From contig OZ022502.1 of assembly GCA_963989385.1 (NCBI GenBank), forward strand, positions 12,325,001 to 12,389,000: a stretch of DNA of 64,000 bases. Reading direction: 5' to 3'. The notes under the pieces were generated by a model. It saw nothing but the letters and a program-made list of their open reading frames with translations, did no database searches and was not told the DNA's origin. Every line of letters starts with the position of its first letter. Positions within the stretch are counted from its first letter, which is position 1. Both the position numbers and the translations under genes were made by a program. This stretch comes from Ctena decussata (taxonomy: Eukaryota; Mollusca; Bivalvia; Lucinida; Lucinidae). Below are positions 45,379-56,000 of this stretch, in pieces.

Positions 45379-46841
45379 AGCTCACCAGAGCCGAAGGCTC
45401 CGGGGGAGCTTATAGGATAGGCAGTGGTCCGTCGTCGTCGTCGTCGTATGTCGTCGTCGTATGTCGTTGTCGTCTGTCGTCCGTCAACACTTTTAAACGA
45501 CATCTCCTCTGAAGCCATTAGGGCTATTGAACCCAAATTTCATCTATGGCATCCTTGGGATGGGGGATTGAAAGTTTGTGTTTTTTATGAAAATTGGCCT
45601 TTTAGTTTGGTTGCTATGGCAACTTAGAGTTCCCATTGACTTATAATGGGGAAAATTGAAAAATGGCATTTTCTGCCAAGCCATTGCAGATATGTTGATA
45701 AAACTTTTATAGAAATGTTCCTTGAGATGTCTTCTATCAGCTATATGTTTTTTGGCCCACTGCTCCTTTTATTGGTTGCCATGGAAACAGAAATGCAAAT
45801 AAAAAGGAAAAAATGCTTAAAAAGTTATCTCCTCTGAAGCCACTGGGCCGATAAGGCCCAGATTTCATCTGTGGCATCCTTGGGCTGGGCGATTGAAAGT
45901 TTGTGTCTTTTATGATCATGGGCCCTTTAGTTTGGTTGCTATGGCAACTTAGAGTTCCCATTGACTTATAGTGGGGAACTTTGAAAAATGGCATTATCTG
46001 CCAAGCCATTGCAGATAATGTTGATAAAACTTTTATAGAAATGTTCCTTCAGATGTCTTCTATCAGCTATATGTTTTTGGCCCACTGCTCCTTTTATTGG
46101 TTGCCATGGAAACAGAAATGTAAAAAAAAAATGGAAAAAATACTTCAAAAATTATCTTCTCTTAAGCCACTGGGCCAGTAAGGTTCAGGTTTCATCTGTT
46201 GCATCCTTGGGCTGGGGGATTGAAAGTTTGTGTTTTTTATGAAAATCAGCCCTTTAGTTTGGTTGCCATAGCAACTTAGAGTTCCATTGACTTGTAATGG
46301 GGAAGATTGAAAAAATGGCATTTACTGCCAAGCCATTGCATATATTTTGACAAAACTTTTATAGATTGTTCCTTGAGAAGTCTCTTATAAGCTATGTGTT
46401 TTTTTTTTGCCCACTGCTCCTTTTATTGATTGCCATGGAAACCAAAATGCCAAAAAAATGGAAAAAAAAAACTTTAAAAAATGATCTCCTCAGAAGCCAC
46501 TGGGCCGATAAGGCCCAGATTTCATCTGTAGTATCCTTAGGCAGGATGATTGAAAACTTATGTTTTTTTTTACAAAATCGGCTCCTTAGTTTGGTTGCTA
46601 TGGCAACTTAGGGTTGCATTGACTTGCAATGGGGAAAATTAAAAAATGGCATTTACTGCAATCAATATATGGAAAATAGTTATATATTTTGTTATCAACT
46701 CAACAGACTGTCAGACTGAGACATTGTAGTTGTATATTTTGTATTAGCCTGTACGAATTGACAGCAATTTTGAGCCTATACAAATTTGATAGCAATTTTG
46801 AGCTAGAGATCTGGTGAGCTTTGTGGCCCGTGGGCCTCTTG
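45379..46841 (+). mobile_element. Array element with RFX X-box-like units of about 325 bp
   Basis: It begins AGCTCACCAGAGCC-GAA-GGCTC.. (45379-45410), then a GTC/GTCGT microsatellite (about 45427-45482). About four units follow (marker CTCCTCTGAAGCCA). It ends GGCCC-GT-GGGCC then TCTTG (46841). Seven GTTGCYATGG-type palindromes occur at about 165-bp spacing. It stands head-to-tail 38 bp from the end of the preceding element. Confidence 0.88.
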
Positions 46842-47023
46842 TTTATTTTAGGGTTGTTTTGGAAGGGATGTACACGGATCGAAGTTTTTGGAGTGTTTAG
46901 GAAGGGAAAGGCTGGTTTAGGTGTTTGAGGTTGTTTTAAGGGTGGGAGTAGCCCGTTTTATAACAGAAGAAGTACAGGGAATCTTATATCCATGGGTGGA
47001 AGAATGAGAAGGCTAAAACTTAC

Positions 47024-47075
47024 CGATCTCGTATGGTTGACACTTTTTGCTTTTTTCTGGTAAGGACAACTTGCT
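47024..47075 (-). other. Candidate small minus-strand exon
   Basis: On the minus strand a good acceptor (ACTTTTTTCAG) and a consensus donor (GTAAGTTTTAG) enclose 52 bases. At least two frames are open: one reads SKLSLPEKSKKCQPYEI, another QVVLTRKKQKVSTIRD. It lies in a non-repetitive patch. It could be a 5' exon of the forkhead gene (the second frame would join in phase with the acceptor at 29692) or of another gene. Only splice signals support it. Confidence 0.3.
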
Positions 47076-47114
47076 CTGAAAAAAGTATAACATAATTAAA
47101 GTGGGTATAATTTT

Positions 47115-47365
47115 GAGCTGCGACACGACAAATTCAACAAAGTGGTTGTGCGCCCAGCGCAGACTCAGATCAGCATGGGCAGCCGCCCAGTCTGATCAGA
47201 GTCTTCGCTAGAGGTATCTAAGACCCTTAGCTACTCTGTAAGCGCTTAGCAAAGAGTCTGATCAGACTGGGCGAAGGCCCAGGCTTTTGCAAAGATACTG
47301 ATCAGACTGATCTGAGTCTGCGCTTGGCGCAAGGCCGCTTTGTTGGTTTTCTCGTGTCATGGCTA
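47115..47365. mobile_element. MITE family 1, copy 6
   Basis: 251 bp from GAGCTGCGACACGAC to CTCGTGTCATGGCTA. The centre has an extra TGATCAGACTG repeat, making it longer than the others. Confidence 0.85.
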
Positions 47366-47834
47366 AAATACTCTTTCAGAGATAGTGCCTCTTCCCACTC
47401 CCAGTGGTGCACCCCTTCCCACTTCCAGTGGTGTCGATTATTACAAAAAAATTCCCCCAAAGTATTTCTTTTAAGATTGGATCCAATTTCAGAGGGGATT
47501 TTGTCCTCTAGGAAAACAAATAAGAACCCACGAAAGTTGTTCCCCTTTGTCAACATGTAACCAAACACATGAAGGTATAAGAACACACTGTCAACGGGAA
47601 ATCACTCCGATTTGTAAATTCTCGTAAAGTGGGATAATGAAAACATTTGCACTCTCTTAGGAAGCACACTGTAACCCAATTCGAGAAGGGGTTTAGGCCT
47701 ACCTATGACAGATGTAAAAAAAAAGTTGTTTCCCTCGCAATTACAGGCCGGATACCCGACGTGGCATTCTATAAATTTCAACCCCAAACAGAGACAATGC
47801 TGAATTCAGTCCAAAACGGCTGTACATAAGTCAA
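47366..47834. other. Intergenic, partial MITE family 2 half
   Basis: 47480-47560 vaguely matches the family 2 right half (GATTTTGTCCTC.AGGAAAAC, GTTGTTCCCCTTTGTCAACA). A CCACTCCCAGTGGTG short duplication lies near 47395-47432. Nothing else is seen. Confidence 0.4.
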
Positions 47835-48720
47835 TCAGGAATGATCGAATCAAAAATCCGAATTCGCATGCCCAGTTTCATACCATAGCAAGAAAACCTA
47901 CAAAGTTTCGACAAAATCAGATAAGATGTCTAGGAGAAGTTGGGGACACAACCTTTTTATATGGAAATTTTAAGTCTAAAACAGCTGTAATGCGAACGAA
48001 AATAATCAAACCAAAAATCCAGATTCACATGCACATCTTCATAAAATACCAAGAAAACATGCAAAGTGTCAAGAAAATCGGAACATGAGGCGTGCAGGAG
48101 TAGTTACGGACACAAGCTTTTTATATAAAGATTCTAAGTCTAAAAATGCTGTAACTCGATTAAGAATCATTCAATAAAAAATCCAAACGTACATGCGCAT
48201 CTACATGCCGGGGCAAGAGAACATGCAAAGTTTCAAGAAACTCGGATGAGCCATCAGGAGGAGTTGCGGGCACAAGCTTTTATATAGAAATTCTAATTAA
48301 AAATGTCATGCCATGTATTGCCACGAAAAATGACTGAATCAAAAATCCAAACGCACATGCACATCTACATACCAGAGCCATAAAACATTCAAAGTTTCAA
48401 GAAAATAGGATGAGGCGCCCAGGAGGAGTTGCGGCCACAAGCCTTTTATATGGAAATTCTAAGTCCAAAAGGGCTGTAACTCGGTCAAAAATGATTGAAT
48501 CAAAATGCAAATTCGGATGCACATTTTCATACCAGAGCAAGAAAACCTGTAAACTTTAAATGAAATCATATGAGGCGTCTAGGAATCAGAATCAGAATTG
48601 TTTACAGGTGATACGTACAAGGACAATGATTTACCAGGATAATGGAAGAGTTGCGGACACAATATCTGGGATGGACGGACGCACAGACGAAGGCCATTTC
48701 TGTAGTGCTCCTCCAGGTGC
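47835..48720 (+). repeat. Tandem array, about 160-bp units, five copies
   Basis: The marker AAGAAAAC.TGCAAAGT recurs near 47890, 48051, 48211, 48378 and 48540. Each unit also has CAAAAATCCAAA, CGCACATC and TATATGGAAATTCTAAGTC. The array is followed by GGATGGACGGACGCACAGAC (about 48670), the usual microsatellite of array elements. Terminal hairpins are not clear. Confidence 0.8.
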
Positions 48721-49021
48721 CAAAATGACGCTATAACCATAGCATTCGGACATACCAACCATTAGTTAAGTTAGCGTTTATGTACCTTTTGAAAGAAATT
48801 TCGGACAACCGCGCAGAGACTGACCAGAAATATATATCGAAACAATAAAAGCTGAAAGTAACCATCTGCTTCTTAGGTATGGCACTTCAAAAATGTACCC
48901 ATTTATAATAGTAGCACAGTAAGACACAAAATAATGCTAAAACACTGACAAAGGTTTGTGAGAAACCTTCAACCGCTAGTATGAAACATAAACATGGGCG
49001 TAACTGCCTATACGCAAATAC

Positions 49022-49074
49022 GCAGGTGCGTATTGAAATTTTGTCAAGTTGACAAAATTTCAATATGCACCTGC
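49022..49074. repeat. Near-perfect hairpin
   Basis: GCAGGTGCGTATTGAAATTT.. pairs with ..AAATTTCAATATGCACCTGC over 26 bp with one mismatch and a one-base loop. The remaining 48721-49440 shows nothing else. Confidence 0.9.
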
Positions 49075-49451
49075 ATATTTGATGCTGCTGAAATTTTGTA
49101 AATTGGAACAGATTTCAATAGACAACTCGACCGCATGAAATATCTTTGGGTCCTAACTCTTATTTCTTGCCCTCAAGGGGTATAAAACATAACTGTGCGT
49201 AACATTTAGTTGCCCCTAGATGCGCCCCGATAAACAAAAGTTTGAGAAACACACCGATGAAGAAACATACTTCTGTATCTTTATATTCCAAATTTAAATT
49301 GATTTGGATGGTTAAAACGTTTGCAAATTCTGACGCATTAGTCTTCAGTCCCGCCATCTGGGACTGTGTTATGTATAATATGTAGCCCTCCAGGTAATAA
49401 AGAGTATCTGATGGCAGTTAGAGATAATTTATCCATGTAGTTAGATTAAGA

Positions 49452-49690
49452 TATATGTTGCGATATTTCATTAGATTCTAATGAGATTTCACAACATATA
49501 TTTCAAGGCAGAAAAGACATTATTAAAAGTTCTCATCAAACTGATTCCTAATTATGTCAGATATTTTCAAGCCCCCAACCCGCCCAACATACACTCATAC
49601 ATCTTGGCACCTCCCAACACCACCAGTTAGCCAGGGCCCAGAGCCCCACCAGTACGTGGTGGTCTGGATCCGGGCTTGCGCATATTCACA
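49452..49690 (-). repeat. Palindrome family 4, copy 2, with flanking repeat
   Basis: ATATGTTGCGATATTTCATT / AATGAGATTTCACAACATAT form the palindrome (49452-49500). The following sequence to 49690 is, in reverse complement, like 62805-62940 (GGATCCAGACCACCA, ACTGGTGGGGCTCTG). The palindrome is therefore part of a larger dispersed repeat. Confidence 0.7.
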
Positions 49691-49889
49691 TAGAATTAAA
49701 AACAAAGATATTGCCCAACAACAGATTTCCATTAAATCTATTTACCATCATACATCATATGATGCTTTATATTTGAGCCACGACGTGACAAAACCAACAA
49801 TGTGGTCATGCGTCCAGCGCAGACTCAGATCAGCCTGGGCATCCACCCAGTCTGATCAGAGTCTTCGCTTTCCGCATGAAGGTAGCTTA

Positions 49890-52800
49890 TGCCCCAGTCA
49901 CACACACATATACGGATTCTGCGGATGCTACTGATGGCCAGTCCGTATCTATTGGTATCTATCCATTTAATCCGTAATGGTTCCGTATCGCATCCGCAGA
50001 GTCCTTTACTGCCCGTATCATATCCACAGGGTCCGCAGGATCCGCGTCGAAAATTTGATAAGGTTCAAAATTCGGGCGCGGATGAGTAAACCGTAAAAGT
50101 CCGCAACTGAACGCATTCATCTGCATCTATCCGTATCTAATCCGTGACTCATCCGTATCTATTCCGTGTCTTATCCGTAACTGAACCCATCATTCCGCAG
50201 TCCCAAGTTGAAGACTGATACGGTTTCATACGGATCTTTACCTTTAGTTACGGAAGTTATGGGTCATGACAGGGTCATTGATGAGGCTCTAGTAATCGTA
50301 ACCTCGAAGTATGGCCCATGCTCCTTCTCTCGAATGTGTTAAGTGTTCTGTGCTCATGAAGGATTAGATTTTTATTTATATTTGTATACCTGGATCCAAA
50401 CTATAAATTGGGTAAAGGTAAAGGTTTCCTATAGCCTAAGGACCGTAGAGGCGGTGGCAACGGGGAGGAGGAGGATGGGGGTAGGTGGTTAGGATCTATG
50501 TATCTTGGGCATAGCATATGAAAGGCGAAGCCCATCTCTCTCCTTTCGCTGCCTCGTCCTTCCCTGATTTGAAAGAAAAGTACCCATTTACTGCTTGGTT
50601 GACATAGATATTCAGTCGGCAGTTAATAAAGTAGATACTATTCTAATCCTTCAAGAACACTGCACACATTCGAAGGAAGGTACGTGGACCATACTTCGAG
50701 AATTCGGCTACTCAAACCGCATCAGTGACCCCGATATGATTTGGTTACGAAAACCAGAGAAAGCATATGTAATTTCTTAATTTTGATAAGGCAGTAAATT
50801 CAAACACTGATTAGTACCATAAAAGATCTAAAAGGAAAAAAAAGCAATAATCTAGACTATAAATCTAAACCAATCAAAATTTTCTGATTTCTCAGAATAT
50901 TTTCCTGACCTGGAAGGAAAAATTATATATAATCTATACTACAGATGACGTACGGGGAGACTTTTTACGGTCGCCACACAGCACGACACCAGTGGCACTG
51001 AAGTAAAACAGAAATCTAAAAGAGTTCATTAAAGAGCACAAAATACATTCGAAAGAAGGACCATGGGCCATCTTCGAAGTTTCGGCTACTCAAATTTAAA
51101 GAGTAACTACTCTTCAGGAACTGACTGAATCAGATCCCGAACCCTATCCCCAACATCAAAAGGAAAGATTGACAAAGACATCCCAACAAACAATAAATTA
51201 CAAGTGATAGGCCGAGTCAGCAGCTCCTCCAAAATAGGTGGCAACTCAGCAATCTTTATTGAACTAAATAATTTAGACCAATAGAAGGGCTACAACAGAC
51301 TAAGCAAATTATACGAAAAACATTTAACAACTATTTTCACCCATTTTCTATTTTTATCACTGAAGTAAAATAGAAATCTAAAAGAGTTCATTAAAGAGCA
51401 CAAAATACATTCGAAAGAAGGACCATGGGCCATCTTCGAAGTTTCGGCTACTCAAATTTAAAGAGTAACTACTCTTCAGGAACTGACTGAATCAGATCCC
51501 GAACCCTATCCCCAACATCAAAAGGAAAGATTGACAAAGACATCCCAACAAACAATAAATTACAAGTGATAGGCCGAGTCAGCAGCTCCTCCAAAATAGG
51601 TGACAACTCAGCAATCTTTATTGAACTAAATAATTTAGACCAATAGAAGGGCTACAACAGACTAAGCAAATTATACGAAAAACATTTAACAACTATTTTC
51701 ACCCATTTTCTATTTTTATTATAGAAGGGTTAAAATGAGAACACAATAAACTGAACAGCACCGAACATAAAACAAATGCAACCGCAACAAAAGTACCGCC
51801 TTGGGACGGTCAGTAATAACTAGTGGGGGGTTTAAACCGGTTTTACTGGGCCCAAACCTTCACCCTCACCCTCCGCCGCGGTGCACACAATTAGTTGGTA
51901 GTTCGGTTCGTATGGAGTTCCCCTGACCAGAAGATATTTATTGCTTCATTTTACCATTAAACTTTGTCCTATATTGGACAAATAATTGGAATTTATAAAA
52001 GAATTACTTTGTCCTATATTGGACAACTAATTCGAATTGATAAAAGTCAAATAAGTTTATGAAATGACGGCCCTACTTTTGCCATTGGCAAGTTCATAAA
52101 AAGATGACCCCACTGTTACAAACAAGAAACATAACATCGCACCATAACTGCACCATACGTCACTGCCATTGCACCGACCCGGCCTCTCTGTTGTAGTAGT
52201 CCTTTGCCCCCCTACTGGTGTTGTTGCCGCACAGCCGCCTCTCCAAACAATCCTGTAGGTATCTGTCAGTATTGGAACGCAACATTTTTGTTTTGAAACG
52301 TGACTGTAGAAAACAGTCCGTTACAGTACGCCGAACGAGACCCGTAACTTCCGTTACTAAAGGTAACTATCCGCTTGAAACCGTATCGGTCCTCAACTTG
52401 GAGTGGGACTGCGGAATGATAGGTTCAATAACGGATAAGATATGGAATAGATACGGATGAGACACGGATTAGATACGGATAGATGCGGATATATGCGTTT
52501 AGTAACGCACCATTACGGTTTACTCATCCGCGCCCGACTTTTGAAACTTTTCAAAATTTCGACGCGGATCCTGCGGACTCTGCGGCTATGATACGGACAG
52601 TTACGGACTCTGCGGATCTGATACGGATCCATTACGGATAAAACGGATAGATACGGACGGACCATCCGTAGTATCCGCACAATCCGTATGTGTGTGTGTG
52701 ACTGGAGCATACGAGGAGCAGACACAGATGTGGACGTCGCAGTTAATCTTCTCTATTCTTCTATCCGCTAGGCATGCACAACAGTCCGCATCTGAAGGTA

Positions 52801-52905
52801 TTTATCCGCATCTAAAGGTTACACGCCCACAAATTCTGCGGATAAACTGAGGATTTTATCCGCAACTATCCGCCCTTTCCGTAATGTGTGTGTGTGACTG
52901 GGGCT
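49890..52905. mobile_element. 3.0-kb non-autonomous element with CCCCAGTCACACACACA ends, TTA target
   Basis: Ends GCCCCAGTCACACACACA and (inverted) GCCCCAGTCACACACACACA are flanked by TTA (49887-49889 and 52906-52908). Both arms (about 49915-50245 and 52325-52905) consist of short degenerate ATCCGTA/ATCCGCA repeats in opposite orientation. The centre has a recent 362-bp tandem duplication. A 3-bp TTA target fits PIF/Harbinger, unproven. A second end-like TGTGTGTGTGACTGGAGC lies at about 52689-52707. No transposase frame. Confidence 0.85.
50996..51719 (+). repeat. Near-identical 362-bp tandem duplication
   Basis: 50996-51357 and 51358-51719 match almost base for base (noticed differences: AACAGA/AATAGA and GGTGGCAAC/GGTGACAAC). 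The neighbouring 50640-50720 is a diverged relative (CATTCGAAGGAAGG, TTCGGCTACTCAAA). Confidence 0.9.
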
Positions 52906-53031
52906 TTAGTCCCTCAGCTACCCTTTAAGCGCTTAGCAAAGAGTCTGATTAGACTGGGTGAATGCTCAGGCTGATCTGAGTCTGCGCTTGGCGGACGACC
53001 ACATTGTTGGTTTTCTTGTGTCGCGGCTCAT

Positions 53032-56000
53032 TTGTACCAGGTTCCAGAGCAGCTACGATTCCATACTAAAAATTACAAAGGGGCATAAATCCGTAACTAA
53101 TGTAGATGGAGTTATAATTTTTGCTCCTGCACATTGTCTGATAATGCTCTTAATTTGTACAAAGTTTTGTGAAAATATCGTCAATAATTTTAAAACTATA
53201 CAGCAGACGCGATTTCAACTGAAGGGGCATAATTTCATAAAGAATATAGTTGAAGTTACGACTCAAAGTTTATTTTCTGCACAGTATCTGATGATGTTCT
53301 ATATTTATATAAAGTTTCTTGAAAATATCTTTAATGGTCTTGAAGATATGAATTCCATAAACAAAATTATAAAGGGGCATTAATACGTAACTAATGTAGG
53401 TGAATTATGATCTTAGTGTCTGCACATCGCCCGATAATGCAAAGTATATTTTCTGAAAATATCTTCAACAGCCTCAAGTTATTGTGCCGACAAGATTTCT
53501 ATACTGACTAGAAAATGTGTTTCTGAAACACTATGCCCCTAACCATATGCTTGCCTCTAAAGAAGGCTCATCCGATAATGTGTGTACCTTTGTACCATAT
53601 GCTTCAATGAAAAAGGGGCTTAACTCGGTCAAACATTTCTGTTTTTTTTTCAAAAGTTAATCAGGTCATCTACACCTTGGGCAATATCTTCCTGCAAAAA
53701 ACAAAGATATTGCCCAACAACAGATTTCCATTAAATCTATTTACCATAATACATCATATGATGCTTTATATTTGTACCAGGTTCCAGAGCAGCTACGATT
53801 CCATACTAAAAATTACAAAGGGGAATAAATCCGTAACTAATGTAGATGGGCGTTATAATTTTTGTTCCTGCACATTGTCTGATAATGCTCTTAATTTGTA
53901 CAAAGTTTTGTGAAAATATCTTCAATAATTTTAAATCTATAGAGCAGACGCGATTTCAACTGAAGGGGCATAATTTCATAAAGAATGTAGTTGAAGTTAC
54001 GACTCAAAGTTTATTTTCTGCACAGTATCTGATAATGTTCTATATTTATATAAAGTTTCTTGAAAATATCTTTAATGGTCTTGAAGATATGAATTCCATA
54101 AACAAAATTATAAAGGGGCATTAATACGTAACTAATGTAGGTGAATTATCTTAGTGTCTGCACATCGCCCAATAATGCAAAGTATATTTTCTGAAAATAT
54201 CTTCAACAGCCTCAAGTTATTGTGCCGACAAGATTTCTATACTGACTAGAAAATGTGTTTCTGAAACACTATGCCCCTAACCATATGCTTGCCTCTAAAG
54301 AAGGCTCATCCGATAATGTGAGTACCTTTGTACCATAGGCTTCAATGAAAAAGGGGCTTAACTCGGTCAAACATTTACGTTTTTTTTTCAAAAGTTAATC
54401 AGGTCATCAACACCTTGGGCAATATCTTCCTGCAAACAAACATGATCCTAGTTTCAGGGGTTTTCGAGATATTTTGTTCACAATGTTCCATAGGCTTACA
54501 ACGCACTAAGTCGAAAAAGGGGCATAACTCGGTCAAAAGTTCGCGATTTTTCTTTTCAAAAGTTGATCAGGTCATCTACACCTTGGGCAATGTCATCCTG
54601 TAAAAATCCACGAGCCTAGCATAAGGGGTTGATGACATATTTTGTTCACAAGGTTCCACAGGCTAAGTCGAAAAAGGGGCATAACTCCGGAAAAACATGA
54701 AAGGCGAAAAAAGAAAAAACATATGCTCGCTTATTTTTCATACTGACCATGTGTATAAGGTTTCAAGTTCTTAGCTCTTACCGTTATTGACCGTATGTTA
54801 GGGTACCTTTGTACTATAGGCTTCAATGCACTAAGTCGAAAAAGGGGCTTAACTCGGCCAAAAGTTTACGAATTATTTTAAAAAGTTAATCAGGTCATCT
54901 ACACCTTATGCAATATCTTCCTGCAAAAAATCATGATCCTAGCATTAGGGGCTCTTGAGATATTTTGTTCACAAGGTTCCAAAGGCTTACAATGCACTAA
55001 GTCGAAAAAGGGGACATAACTTGTTCAAAAAATCACGATTTTTTTTTCAAAAGTTATACATTTCATCTACTCATCAGTCCAACTAAGCTGCCAAAGTTTC
55101 AAGGCTCAAGAAAAAAATACTTTTTGAGATATCTTGCTCACAAGGTTTCAGTCTGATTTTTCCTCAAGGGGTATAACTCTAAAAAGGGAGACAACTCGGA
55201 CAATAAAAAAACGTGTCAGTTATTTTTTGATGACGAATCCATATGTGAAGTTTCAAAACTCTAGCATGCGCGGTTCCTAAGATATGGTATGCGTGACGAA
55301 CGGACGCACGTACACACGGAATATGGTATGCGTGACGAACGAACGCACGTACACACGGACGGACAACTCAGAAGTAATATGCCCCCCTCACCTTCTTCGA
55401 AGTTGGGGGCATAAAAATTATAAAGGGGCATAATTATGTGAAACTGTAGATGGGGTAACAGTTTTTCTCTACACATCTTCTGATGATGTTTTATATTTGT
55501 TCCAAGTTTCGCAAAAATATCTGAAACGGTTTTAGAGTAATGGAGCCGATACAATTTCCATACTAAAAATCACAAAGGGGCATTATTCCATAAAAATTGC
55601 AGTTGAATCTACGATTCTTGTTCTCTACACATCAACTGATGATGAGTTATATTCATACCAAGTTTGAGGAATGTATCTGAAAATGTTTCGAAGTTATGGA
55701 GCGGACACGATTTCCATGGAAAATGGTTAAAAAGGGGCATAATTCCTTAAAAAAAGATGATGGAGTTACGGTTCTTGATCTCTGTACACTGCCTGATGAT
55801 GACATAGGGTAAGTTGGGGAAATTTGGACCGCTTTAGCATTCTCTTGATTGTATTGACCTCAGTTTCGAGTTGGGCTTTTTCGGCATAGGAATTAAATTT
55901 CTTTGCATTATATATATGTTTTCATGTCTTACAAATAAAACGGTCAGTTTGACGAAATATTTTGACCATAAACGCTACAATGGAAAACTGCGTACAAAAT

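Larger units (their letters stand above)
49775..53029. mobile_element. MITE family 1, copy 7, split by a 3-kb insertion
   Basis: The left part 49775-49886 (GAGCCACGACGTGAC..) and right part 52909-53029 (..TTGTGTCGCGGCTC) together make a roughly 236-bp family 1 element flanked by ATTT (49771-49774 and 53030-53033). Comparison with the empty site at about 53765-53780 proves the 4-bp duplication. Confidence 0.92.
49697..54415 (+). repeat. Tandem segmental duplication, one copy disrupted by nested insertions
   Basis: Copy 1 is 49697-49774 plus 53030-53697; copy 2 is 53698-54415. Both begin AACAAAGATATTGCCCAACA and include CAGAGCAGCTACGATTCC and GCAATATCTTCCTGC. They differ by few substitutions. 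Only copy 1 carries the MITE at 49775-53029, so copy 2 shows the empty site. Confidence 0.88.
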
